NCBI GenBank assembly: GCA_027315205.1
Contig: DAHUYM010000004.1
Coordinates: 40,814-104,813 of the forward strand
Length of the DNA: 64,000 nucleotides
Direction of reading: 5' to 3'
Source of the DNA: Leptospirillum sp.
GTDB lineage: Bacteria > Nitrospirota > Leptospirillia > Leptospirillales > Leptospirillaceae
The translations under genes and the position numbers were made by a program. The notes under the pieces are model-generated. The model saw only the letters and a list, made by a program, of their open reading frames with translations. It had not been told where the DNA came from and did not search any database. Below are positions 9,237-17,210 of this stretch, in pieces (the first letter of the stretch is position 1; each line of letters starts with the position of its first letter).

Positions 9237-9292
9237 TTATAACTGTGGCAAGAGGGATCCCAAGAGATCTCGACAAGGACAAGGAGGAGAGA

Positions 9293-9490
9293 ATGGACTG
9301 TCCGAGATGCCACAGTGAAATGATCGAAGAAGAATTCAGCGATTTAAAAGACGATACGGGTTTTTTGAATTTCAGGGGGTGGCGGTGCATTCTGTGCGGT
9401 GAGATCGTCGATTCGGTGATCTTGTCCAACCGAAAGAACCGTCCAGCTCCGCTCGTGGGCCGCAACAGGAAGATCATGGCCTATAGTTAA
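9293..9490 (+). CDS. Small zinc-ribbon protein, function unknown
   Basis: The 65-residue product has two CxxC pairs, CPRC near the N terminus and CILC about 30 residues later, separated by a segment with FRGWRC. This is a classic one-zinc ribbon. The ATG at 9293 has a perfect AAGGAGG site. A GTG at 9245 in the same frame lies ahead of the predicted transcript start and is rejected. I recall multicopy relatives of this type in Nitrospirota and deltaproteobacteria, none with a known role. It is 14 bases from erpA and shares its sigma-54 promoter, which suggests a link to iron-sulfur or metal homeostasis. Confidence 0.8.
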   Translation: MDCPRCHSEMIEEEFSDLKDDTGFLNFRGWRCILCGEIVDSVILSNRKNRPAPLVGRNRKIMAYS

Positions 9491-9504
9491 CAGGAGGGAA
9501 TCTA

Positions 9505-9828
9505 ATGATCACACTTTCGGAAAAAGCCATCGAGAAGGTGTCGGAATATCTGAAAGCCGAAAACAAGCCCGGCTACGGACTCCGCGTCTACGTCTCGGGT
9601 GGTGGGTGTCATGGTTTCCAGTACGGTATGGCCTTTGAGGAAGCTCCAGGCGATATGGATCAGGTGGTCGAGGAAGGTGGCGTCAAACTGTTTATCGACG
9701 CCCAGAGCTATCCACTTCTGGAAGGTGCCGAAGTCGACTACGTCGAGAATCTTTACGGATCCGGATTTGCCATCAAGAACCCCAATGCGAAGTCCAGCTG
9801 CGGGTGTGGAAGCTCTTTCTCCACCTAA
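9505..9828 (+). CDS. erpA: A-type iron-sulfur carrier (ErpA/IscA family)
   Basis: The 107-residue A-type carrier receives Fe-S clusters from a scaffold and delivers them to apoproteins. The three conserved cysteines are present, one in GGGCHGFQYG (about residue 35) and two in SSCGCGSSF near the C terminus. The sequence LRVYVSGGGCHGFQYGM is closer to ErpA than to IscA, but the subfamily is not certain. AGGAGGG precedes the ATG. It lies downstream of the zinc-ribbon gene under the sigma-54 promoter, so cluster insertion may be induced under a specific stress or nitrogen state. A terminator follows. Confidence 0.85.
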   Translation: MITLSEKAIEKVSEYLKAENKPGYGLRVYVSGGGCHGFQYGMAFEEAPGDMDQVVEEGGVKLFIDAQSYPLLEGAEVDYVENLYGSGFAIKNPNAKSSCGCGSSFST

Positions 9829-9840
9829 GGGTTTGGTCGC

Positions 9841-10521
9841 ATGCAGTCCTGCTGTCGGAGATTTTTGCAAGACCGGATGTTGAAAGGCCCCGTGCAAACG
9901 GGGCCTTTTTCTTTGCGGGGTTCCGGTATCGGGATTTTCCTTGGTCTGGTTCTCGCGCTTCTGCCCGCCGGCGGACAGGCCGCCATGTACGGCGATACGT
10001 CCGAACGCCGTTCGTTCCTCCTTTCGATCTACATCGGGAAAAATGCCCTGCCGGGGGTTTCCTCCTATGAACGCTGGGAGATGGCCCGCCGGATCGTCAT
10101 CGAATCGGACAGGCAAGGAATTCCGCTCTACCTCGCAGTCGCGATCGCCCAGCAGGAGTCCAGGTTCAATCCGCGGGCCATCAACCGGGACTCCCGCGAT
10201 TATGGCCTCTACCAGATCCATTTCGCATTCTGGAAGAGCTATTTTGCGCGTCGGGAGCCGGGAGGCCTTAAACCGTTGTCCCCGGATGACCTCCTGTCCA
10301 TCCCCGTGAATGTCCGGGTCGGTCTTCTGATTCTGGGGCATGATTACGAACTGGAAAGAGGGAATCTCGTCCGGACGATTGGACTTTATTGCGGTCGAAA
10401 GGGTGAAGAGCGCCAAGTCTATGTCGGGCATGTCCTGAAAAACAGCTTTGCGTTCCTATCTTTCATGACGCGGCATCGACCCGAGAGGAGTCCGGGGGAT
10501 TCCGTCACTCGAGAGCGGTGA
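9841..10521 (+). CDS. Secreted lytic transglycosylase (SLT/lysozyme fold)
   Basis: The product cleaves peptidoglycan glycan strands in the periplasm. The SLT core is YLAVAIAQQESRFNPRAIN, with catalytic Glu in QQES, followed by DYGLYQIHFAFW. A hydrophobic segment (IGIFLGLVLALLPAGG) followed by QAA makes a signal peptide. The start is unresolved. ATG 9841 has AAGGG upstream but would place the erpA terminator inside the gene; ATG 9877 and a TTG at 9913, just after the terminator, are alternatives that keep the signal peptide. The 3' end overlaps the convergent diguanylate cyclase gene by 17 bases. Confidence 0.85.
   Translation: MQSCCRRFLQDRMLKGPVQTGPFSLRGSGIGIFLGLVLALLPAGGQAAMYGDTSERRSFLLSIYIGKNALPGVSSYERWEMARRIVIESDRQGIPLYLAVAIAQQESRFNPRAINRDSRDYGLYQIHFAFWKSYFARREPGGLKPLSPDDLLSIPVNVRVGLLILGHDYELERGNLVRTIGLYCGRKGEERQVYVGHVLKNSFAFLSFMTRHRPERSPGDSVTRER
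9883..9910 (+). terminator. Intrinsic terminator after erpA
   Basis: AAAGGCCCCGT (9883-9893) pairs perfectly with ACGGGGCCTTT (9898-9908) around GCAA and runs into TTTTT. It ends the erpA transcript. It lies inside the open frame of the following transglycosylase if that gene starts at its first ATG. Confidence 0.88.
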
Positions 10522-11872
10522 TCCGGTTTCTCCCATCGTTCTTGGACCGGTAGAGCATCTGATCTGCGTGTTTGAGCAATCCTTCCGGGTCTCTCGCGTC
10601 TTCGGGGTAAGCTGCGATACCGATACTGACCGTGATCTTGAGATCCGGAGTGGAAGGGAACGTGAGGCGTTCAGTGATGGTCCGGATCCTTTCCCCTACG
10701 TTCTTGGCGATCGCTTTCGGCGTTTTCGGCAAAAGAATGAGAAATTCCTCCCCCCCGAATCTCCCGAACCTGTCCCCACCCCTCAGCGTTTGTACGACCG
10801 CCTGGGCAAATGTCAAGAGAGTCTCGTCCCCGATCTGGTGTCCGTACGTGTCGTTGATCTCCTTGAAATGATCGAGATCGAGCATGAGGACCGAGAAGGA
10901 TTTCTGCTCCTCCACCGCTTTTTCCCATTCGAGCTGCAGGATCTTTTCGATGGAATCCCGGTTCAATATCCGGGTCAGCTGGTCGATCTCCGCCTTGAAC
11001 CGGAGAAGTTCCCAGTGGCGGAACAGGCGGGAACTCGTGTTCAGGACCGGAGCGCACAATTCGGCCGCATTCAGGAATTCGAACGCGATGCGGGTATTGG
11101 TGTCTACGAGCGTATCCGGTATCACCATCAGGAAGTCGTCGATATTGCCTGCGGTTTTTTCGATCGGGAGAAGGAAGACGTGGCAAGAACCGAGGATCTT
11201 GCCAAAGGGTGTTGCGTCGGGGAACGGGTCGAACTCCTGAATCGTGAGCGTCGGCTCACCGATGATGTCGCACAGTGCTTGGGGCAATTCGTAGGTTTCC
11301 TGGGATGTCAGAAGGTGCTGGGGGGCAAAGCCCTTGATGCACAGTGTTTTTCGGAAGGTATCCGATTCGCAATAGAACACTCGCCTGGCGTGCAGGAAGT
11401 TTTTCACGGCGAGAGCGATTTCAAACGCGTAGGGAACGGTAAAATTGTCGAACCGGGTGATTGACTGGATAAAGGTGTGGAACCGGGTGAGAATCGACAG
11501 GAGAGAGTTCTTTGTCGTCGTCTGGAGGAAGACCGATTCGAGCAGGTGAAAGGGGATCCATTTTCCCGCAAGAATCGAGGGCTTGAAGACTGGGGAGTTC
11601 TCTTCGACCGCCACATGGGTGAACCGGAACGAATCCCCCGTGGGCAATAAGTCCATGACCGGGATTTCCTCGAAGTTCATGAGAAGCTGAAGGTCGAGGG
11701 GTGGGTGAGGGTCGATGATGCCGACGATCCGGAAATGGCAGTCCTTCACCTGAGTGAGTGTCTGGATCAGGGAGGTCCATTCTGCTTCCTGGATGGACAC
11801 GGGACGGGCGACGACGATGAGAAGAGGCTCTGGAAACTCAGGGTCCGTGACCGGCGTTTTTTGTGCGTTCAT
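10505..11872 (-). CDS. Diguanylate cyclase (GGDEF domain)
   Basis: The 455-residue protein has about 290 N-terminal residues without a clear catalytic motif (possibly GAF-like sensory modules, including one Cys-containing stretch near FYCESDTFRK). A C-terminal GGDEF domain follows, with signature GGEEF near residue 370 and metal-binding DLDHFKEINDTYGH. An inhibitory I-site RxxD (RGGD) lies exactly five residues before GGEEF, so c-di-GMP feedback is likely. No transmembrane segment is evident. It lies 28 bases downstream of the flavin oxidoreductase and is probably cotranscribed with it. Confidence 0.9.
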   Translation of the reverse strand: MNAQKTPVTDPEFPEPLLIVVARPVSIQEAEWTSLIQTLTQVKDCHFRIVGIIDPHPPLDLQLLMNFEEIPVMDLLPTGDSFRFTHVAVEENSPVFKPSILAGKWIPFHLLESVFLQTTTKNSLLSILTRFHTFIQSITRFDNFTVPYAFEIALAVKNFLHARRVFYCESDTFRKTLCIKGFAPQHLLTSQETYELPQALCDIIGEPTLTIQEFDPFPDATPFGKILGSCHVFLLPIEKTAGNIDDFLMVIPDTLVDTNTRIAFEFLNAAELCAPVLNTSSRLFRHWELLRFKAEIDQLTRILNRDSIEKILQLEWEKAVEEQKSFSVLMLDLDHFKEINDTYGHQIGDETLLTFAQAVVQTLRGGDRFGRFGGEEFLILLPKTPKAIAKNVGERIRTITERLTFPSTPDLKITVSIGIAAYPEDARDPEGLLKHADQMLYRSKNDGRNRITALE

Positions 11873-11900
11873 GCATGCACCCCGATGTTCTCCCCGATCC

Positions 11901-13283
11901 TCACAAGGAATCCGTCATTTCGTCGATGAGGTACTTGAAAGTTTCCGAAAGTGTCGGATGAATATGCAAGATTTCATGGTACTGATCGATCGTGGCGCGG
12001 AAATGGAGTGCCACGGTCATAATGTGGATCAGTTCGGACGCCCCTTCCCCATACATCTCCGCCCCGAGGATTTCCCGGGTTCGTGCGTTGGCGACGATCT
12101 TCAAGCCTCCTTCGGTCTGGCGGTTCACGATTGCCTTTCCCACGTCCCCGAAAGCGATCCTGCCGGCCATGACAGGAATGTTCCGGTCTCGGGCCTGGGA
12201 TTCGGTAAGTCCCACCCGTGCGTATTCGGGATCGGTAAAAATGGCGATCGGAACCGGCCGTTCCGGAACGGGGACGGGAACCGTCAATACCGTGTTCCGG
12301 CCGGCGTGCTCTCCATGGTACGTGGCGAGGTTCAAGACCGGGAGAATCCCTGTGACATCCCCCGCGGCAAAGATATGGGGATTGGTTGTCCTGAGGCACG
12401 CATCGACATGGACATGTCCGTGCCGGTCGACATCGACCCTGGCCGCGTGAAGGTTCAGGCTTTCCGTCTCGGGACGCCTCCCCGTGGCGACGAAAATCTT
12501 CTCAAACGGGATGGTATGCGTTTTTCCCTCGATTCCGACGATAAAGCGGCGAACCGGGCCGTCCGTCTCGAACCGTTCGTCCCGGGCGCCGAGAAGAATC
12601 TGCATTCCCTGACTCGAGAGGGAATTGATATAACTGAGGCCGAGTTCGCGGTCCACGTGGGGGTGCCAGTGGAGCTTCGTGTCGACGACGGTCACGGAGG
12701 ATCCCAGGTGGAACAGGTATTGGCCCAGTTCCAGGCCGACCGGTCCCGCTCCGAGAACCAGAACCGATTTCGGGAGGGATTCAAGTTCGAGAATGTCGTC
12801 GGATGTCAGGATCCAGTCCCGGTCGAGTCCTGGAATGGCGGGGATGCGGATCCGGGAGCCGGTCGCGATCACGGCCTTTTCGAACGACACCGGCTGCCCG
12901 TCCAGATGTCCGCTTTGAGGTCCCGAAAAGGTGAAAGGACCGTTGGCAATTCGGATTCGGTCGTTTTTTTGGATGCTTTGCAACGCATCATCGGCCATTT
13001 CCCCGATCATGGAATTCTTTATCCGGACGATGGCAGAGATATCGGCCTTGACCTCTCCGTTAAGGACGAGCCCCAGCTCGGCAAGACGATGGGAGAGGAG
13101 ATGGAAGACGTGGGCTGGGCGGAGCAGGGCTTTTGAAGGCATGCATCCTTTCAGGATGCAAAGTCCCCCGAACGGACCGGATTCGACGAGGGTGACGTTT
13201 TTCCCCATGGAGGAGGCGGCCCGGGCGGCGTACCGGCCTGCGGATCCGGCTCCGAGGACCAGGATATCGGTGTGATTCTGCAA
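11901..13283 (-). CDS. Class I pyridine nucleotide-disulfide oxidoreductase (Lpd/MerA-like)
   Basis: FAD-dependent NAD(P)H:disulfide reductase of the dihydrolipoamide dehydrogenase/mercuric reductase group. It has the FAD motif ILVLGAGSAG at the N terminus, the redox pair in GGLCILKGCMPSK, a second Rossmann motif VLVLGAGPVGLELG, ATGRRPETE, the FAD motif FAAGDV, and a C-terminal dimerisation domain with HPTLSE. The redox motif differs from the usual GGTCLNVGC, so the substrate is uncertain. No lipoyl domain or pyruvate dehydrogenase genes adjoin. I chose the TTG at 13283 (GGGGGA five bases upstream), giving 460 residues and a start next to the FAD motif; the frame stays open to an ATG at 13388. 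Confidence 0.85.
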   Translation of the reverse strand: MQNHTDILVLGAGSAGRYAARAASSMGKNVTLVESGPFGGLCILKGCMPSKALLRPAHVFHLLSHRLAELGLVLNGEVKADISAIVRIKNSMIGEMADDALQSIQKNDRIRIANGPFTFSGPQSGHLDGQPVSFEKAVIATGSRIRIPAIPGLDRDWILTSDDILELESLPKSVLVLGAGPVGLELGQYLFHLGSSVTVVDTKLHWHPHVDRELGLSYINSLSSQGMQILLGARDERFETDGPVRRFIVGIEGKTHTIPFEKIFVATGRRPETESLNLHAARVDVDRHGHVHVDACLRTTNPHIFAAGDVTGILPVLNLATYHGEHAGRNTVLTVPVPVPERPVPIAIFTDPEYARVGLTESQARDRNIPVMAGRIAFGDVGKAIVNRQTEGGLKIVANARTREILGAEMYGEGASELIHIMTVALHFRATIDQYHEILHIHPTLSETFKYLIDEMTDSL

Positions 13284-13737
13284 TGCGGTCCCCCGGTGCG
13301 TTCTGGAAAGGCTAAAGCCGGGCGGAGTCTGGTGCCCGACGGGAATTCCCCGATGTACGCGCGAAGTCGATTTCATGCTACTCAGCATGCTTCACGAATG
13401 CAAGCTGATGGATCGAAGGATTTACCTTTTAAATATCGATACTTGGATCGAAGGTCAATAATCAAATTTGATTGGGGTATCGGTTTTTCCTTAAGGTATT
13501 TATCTTGTTTTATCATGTTTTATCATGAATGCGGTTTGTTTTATTGTATATAACTTCTATGTTCATAATGGATTGACTCTAATTAGATGTTTTTGTTGCC
13601 GCGGATTAAATCGGACGAGAGGGAATAAATGGGTCGACAGAGGGGTTGGCCGCCACTCGGGAGGGGAATTTAAGTGATTTTTGGGTCGCACGGAATCGAT
13701 CTGCATGTTATTTTCATGAAAATCGGATTTCCGGGGC
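13284..13737. other. AT-rich intergenic control region with repeats and palindrome
   Basis: About 450 bases between the divergent flavoprotein and glnA genes are much more AT-rich than their surroundings and hold no convincing gene. Visible elements are the 11-base direct repeat TGGATCGAAGG at 13409-13419 and 13444-13454, a perfect 14-base palindrome AATCAAATTTGATT at 13460-13473, and tandem TGTTTTATCA at 13506-13515 and 13516-13525 with a near copy at 13537-13546. These look like operators for one or both flanking genes. Confidence 0.55.
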
Positions 13738-13766
13738 TTGACAGTCACGAAGGTTGCCCCTAGAAT
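13738..13766 (+). promoter_or_regulatory. Strong sigma-70 promoter for glnA
   Basis: Perfect -35 TTGACA (13738-13743), 17-base spacer, and -10 TAGAAT (13761-13766). The predicted start is near 13773, about 157 bases ahead of the glnA ATG. Confidence 0.75.
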
Positions 13767-13801
13767 CATCCCCCAGCAGACTTCGGGCTCCCATTTCATT
13801 C

Positions 13802-13843
13802 AGAAGACAAAGGCGTCTTTTTGAGAAGGACGCCTTTTTTTTT
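13802..13843 (+). terminator. Terminator hairpin in the glnA leader (putative attenuator)
   Basis: AAAGGCGTC (13809-13817) pairs with GACGCCTTT (13829-13837), followed by nine T (13835-13843). It lies about 36 bases after the predicted transcript start and 86 bases before glnA. AGAAGAC (13802-13808) can instead pair with GTCTTTT (13815-13821), which would break the 5' arm, so a terminator/antiterminator switch is possible. It could otherwise yield a short RNA. Confidence 0.6.
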
Positions 13844-13929
13844 GCCTTTGGAACCGAAGGAATTCACGGCAACCGATTTATGTCGTGAACAACGTAGATT
13901 CCTCCACCCCGGAAAGGAGCAGATTTTTT

Positions 13930-15339
13930 ATGACGCCCAAAGAGGTTTTGGAGTTTGCCAAGAAAAACAACGTACAGATCATCGATATCCGTTTTGCGGA
14001 CCTTTTTGGTACCTGGCAGCATTTTTCGACGTCCGTGCATGAATTGACAGAGGACCTTTTCAAGGAAGGCCTCGGGTTCGACGGGTCAAGCATCCGGGGT
14101 TTTCAGGCGATCAACGAGTCCGACATGCTCCTGATTCCGGATCCTCAGTCCGCTTTCCTCGATCCCTTCACCCAGGTTCCGACCCTGGTCCTGATCTCGA
14201 ACATAAAGGACCCGATCACCGGAGAGTCTTACACCCGTGATCCCCGTTACATCGCCGCGAAAGCGGAAAACTATCTGAAGAAAGTGGCCGATGTCTCGTA
14301 TTGGGGCCCCGAGTGCGAGTTCTTCGTCTTCGACGAAGTCCGCTACGGAAGCGGAGCCCATTATTCCCACTATTCGGTCGATTCTTCAGAAGGGATCTGG
14401 AACTCCGACAGGGACGAAGGGCCCAATCTCGGCTACAAGATCCGGCACAAGGAAGGGTATTTCCCCGTTCCCCCGAATGATTCCCTCCAGGACCTCCGCT
14501 CCGAAATGATCCTTACGATGGAACGGATCGGTATACGGACCGAAGTCCACCATCACGAAGTTGCGACGGCCGGACAGTGCGAAATCGACATGCGCTACGA
14601 CACGCTCGTCAAGATGGCCGACAATGTCATGAAATACAAGTATGTGGTCAGGAACACGGCCTTGAAGTACGGCAAGTCGGCAACCTTCATGCCCAAGCCC
14701 CTGTTCGGCGACAACGGATCGGGGATGCATGTTCACCAAAGCCTCTGGAAGGGTGGAAAGAACCTTTTCTTCCAAAAGGGGGGGTATGCGGATCTTTCCC
14801 AAACCGCGATCCATTACATCGGCGGCCTGATCCATCACGCGCCGGCCCTCTTGGCCCTCATTGCCCCTACGACCAACTCCTACAAGAGACTGGTCCCCGG
14901 ATACGAAGCTCCGATCAACCTCGTTTACTCCCGTCGTAACCGATCTGCGTGCATCCGTATCCCGATGTACTCCAAGAGCGAAAAAGCCAAGCGACTTGAA
15001 TTCCGGACGCCGGATCCGAGTTCCAATCCGTATATCGTGTTTTCAGCGTTACTTATGGCCGGGCTCGACGGTATCGAACGAAAACTTACACCTCCGGATC
15101 CCATGGACAAGGATCTTTACGATCTGACCGATCGGGAACGGAAAAAGATCAAGCAGATGCCCGGAAGTCTTGAGGCGGCCCTCAATGCCTTGGAGAAGGA
15201 CAACGACTTCCTGATGAAGGGCGGAGTGTTCACGCCGGATTTGGTGGAAACATGGATCCACGAAAAACACAAGAGGGAAGTGGATCCTGTTCGTCTTCGC
15301 CCCCATCCCCACGAGTTTTTCCTGTATTACGACATCTAG
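13930..15339 (+). CDS. glnA: Glutamine synthetase type I
   Basis: GlnA makes glutamine from glutamate, ammonia and ATP. The ATG at 13930 with AAAGGAG upstream gives 469 residues, the same as E. coli GlnA. The frame extends to 13885 but without a better site. GS motifs are seen: GFDGSSIRGF, the metal-binding helix EVHHHEVATAGQCEID, NGSGMHVHQSLW and KRLEFRTPDPSSNPY. The adenylylation tyrosine context DKDLYDL is present near residue 396, so GlnE-type control is likely (GSI-beta). It has its own promoter, a leader hairpin and a downstream terminator, so it is monocistronic. Confidence 0.96.
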   Translation: MTPKEVLEFAKKNNVQIIDIRFADLFGTWQHFSTSVHELTEDLFKEGLGFDGSSIRGFQAINESDMLLIPDPQSAFLDPFTQVPTLVLISNIKDPITGESYTRDPRYIAAKAENYLKKVADVSYWGPECEFFVFDEVRYGSGAHYSHYSVDSSEGIWNSDRDEGPNLGYKIRHKEGYFPVPPNDSLQDLRSEMILTMERIGIRTEVHHHEVATAGQCEIDMRYDTLVKMADNVMKYKYVVRNTALKYGKSATFMPKPLFGDNGSGMHVHQSLWKGGKNLFFQKGGYADLSQTAIHYIGGLIHHAPALLALIAPTTNSYKRLVPGYEAPINLVYSRRNRSACIRIPMYSKSEKAKRLEFRTPDPSSNPYIVFSALLMAGLDGIERKLTPPDPMDKDLYDLTDRERKKIKQMPGSLEAALNALEKDNDFLMKGGVFTPDLVETWIHEKHKREVDPVRLRPHPHEFFLYYDI

Positions 15340-15370
15340 TTTTCCGCCGTAATCCAAGCGGGACGATTTG

Positions 15371-15405
15371 GCCCGGGAAGGGGACACCTTCCCGGGCTTT
15401 TTTTT
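15371..15405 (+). terminator. Intrinsic terminator of glnA
   Basis: GCCCGGGAAGG (15371-15381) pairs perfectly with CCTTCCCGGGC (15387-15397) and is followed by eight T. It ends the glnA transcript ahead of the convergent aspS. Confidence 0.92.
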
Positions 15406-15450
15406 GCACGAAGACGGCAGGAAAAGCGGTGGGTGCTGGGAAACCCGGGA

Positions 15451-17205
15451 CTAGGAGAGCCGGATTCCGAGATCCCTGAGCTGAACGGGGTCGACCGGGG
15501 CCGGGGCCTGGGTCAGGAGGCATGTTCCCTTCTGGGTCTTTGGGAACGCGATGACGTCCCGGATGGAATCGAGGCCCGCGAGCAACATCGCAAATCGGTC
15601 CAGGCCAAAAGCCATTCCAAGATGGGGAGGGGCTCCGTAGCCCAAAGCGTCGAGAAGGAATCCAAACCGTTCTCGGGCTTTTTCCGGGGAGATGCCGATC
15701 TTCTGGAACAGTTTTTCCTGGATGCGGGGATCGAAATTGCGGACGCTTCCTCCGCCCAGTTCGGTTCCGTTCAAGACAAGGTCGTAGGCTTGGGAACGGA
15801 CCGAAAGGGGATCCGATTCGAGGAGGGGTAGATCTTCCGGTTTCGGGGCCGTGAAGGGGTGATGGAGGGCCTCGAGCCGGTTTTCGTCTTCGTTCCATTC
15901 GAAAAGGGGAAAATCGACAACCCACAGGAGAGCGTGCGAGCCGTGGGGTCGAAGTCCGAGTGCGTCACCGATCTTGAGCCTGAGCTGTCCGGTCACCTTA
16001 CGGGCGAGGTCGGTCTTGTCGGCCACGAACAGGAGCAAATCTCCCGGGATGGGTTCCAGGGCTTCGCGTATGCCGACCTGGGCTTCTTCGGGAATGAATT
16101 TAAGGATAGGGCTCTGGAACGTGTTACCTTCGACCTTGATCCAGGCCAGGCCCTTTGCGCCCTGATCGATCGCCCATTGGGTCAACTCATCAATTTCTTT
16201 CCGGCTTTTGAGGGCACCGTCGGGATACCGGATGCCAAGGACTTTTCCTCCCTGCGACACGACGTCCAGGAATACACGGAACTGGGTTCTGCCCGCGGTT
16301 TCTGTGATATCCCGGATGGGAAGCCCGAATCGAAGATCCGGCTTGTCGCTGCCGTATTTTTCCATGGACTCTTTGTGGGAGAGGCGCATGAAGGGTCGGC
16401 AGATCGCGACACCGGAAATGCGCTCGAAAACGGCCTGGATGATTCCTTCCATCAGGTAGAGGAACTGATCCATCGTGAGGAAAGAGGCTTCGATGTCGAC
16501 CTGGGTAAACTCCGGCTGTCGATCGGCACGGAGATCCTCGTCCCGGAAACACCGGGCGATCTGGTAGTACCGTTCCATCCCCCCCACCATCAAAAGCTGT
16601 TTGAAGAGCTGGGGAGATTGGGGAAGAGCGTAGAAGGATCCCCGGTCGAGCCTGGAAGGGACCAGGAAATCCCGTGCCCCTTCGGGGGTTGAACGGGTCA
16701 GGATGGGTGTTTCGATTTCCCAGAATCCCAGGTCATGAAGCAGGTTCCTGAGGACATGGGTCAGTTCGGTGCGGAGTTGCAGAGCCTCTTTAAGGGGAGA
16801 CCGGCGCATGTCCAGGTATCGATAGGTGAGGCGAAGCGTCTCGGAGACCTCTACGCGGTCATCTACCGGAAACGGAGGCGTGATGGAGGCGTTCAGGACC
16901 CGGATGTCCGATGCGCGGATTTCGATGGCACCGGTCGGCAGGTTCGGGTTCGCGGTGCCTTCGGGACGTTTCGAGATCATGCCGTGAAGCGATACGACCC
17001 ATTCGTCCCTGAGGGTTTTTGCAAGATCGGTCAGAATTGGGGTCGCTTCGGGATTCACGACGATCTGAACGATGCCTGAACGATCCCGGAGATCGAAGAA
17101 GAGAAGACCCCCGTGATCCCTTATAGATTGAACCCAGCCGGCAAGTGTGACGGGGGTGTCGACAGTCATCGTCGGAAGCTCCGAAATGGGATGGGAACGG
17201 TACAT
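15451..17205 (-). CDS. aspS: Aspartate--tRNA ligase
   Basis: Charges tRNA-Asp. The 584-residue class II synthetase has an N-terminal OB anticodon-binding fold (VTLAGWVQSIRDHGG), motif 2 RCFRDEDLRADRQPEF, a bacterial GAD insertion, GTELGGGSVR and motif 3 GLDRFAMLL. The ATG at 17205 has GGAG eight bases upstream within the rluB stop region; a GTG at 17214 overlaps the rluB stop. It is the last gene of guaB-guaA-rluB-aspS. Whether it is discriminating, or also makes Asp-tRNA-Asn, cannot be read from the sequence here. Confidence 0.95.
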   Translation of the reverse strand: MYRSHPISELPTMTVDTPVTLAGWVQSIRDHGGLLFFDLRDRSGIVQIVVNPEATPILTDLAKTLRDEWVVSLHGMISKRPEGTANPNLPTGAIEIRASDIRVLNASITPPFPVDDRVEVSETLRLTYRYLDMRRSPLKEALQLRTELTHVLRNLLHDLGFWEIETPILTRSTPEGARDFLVPSRLDRGSFYALPQSPQLFKQLLMVGGMERYYQIARCFRDEDLRADRQPEFTQVDIEASFLTMDQFLYLMEGIIQAVFERISGVAICRPFMRLSHKESMEKYGSDKPDLRFGLPIRDITETAGRTQFRVFLDVVSQGGKVLGIRYPDGALKSRKEIDELTQWAIDQGAKGLAWIKVEGNTFQSPILKFIPEEAQVGIREALEPIPGDLLLFVADKTDLARKVTGQLRLKIGDALGLRPHGSHALLWVVDFPLFEWNEDENRLEALHHPFTAPKPEDLPLLESDPLSVRSQAYDLVLNGTELGGGSVRNFDPRIQEKLFQKIGISPEKARERFGFLLDALGYGAPPHLGMAFGLDRFAMLLAGLDSIRDVIAFPKTQKGTCLLTQAPAPVDPVQLRDLGIRLS

Positions 17206-17210
17206 TGGGA

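Noticed and set aside
11754-13136. 460-residue plus-strand frame over the flavoprotein
   Set aside because: Antisense shadow of a gene with clear FAD and NAD motifs.
13563-13799. 78-residue minus-strand frame in the glnA upstream region
   Set aside because: No ribosome site, odd composition and overlap with the glnA promoter.
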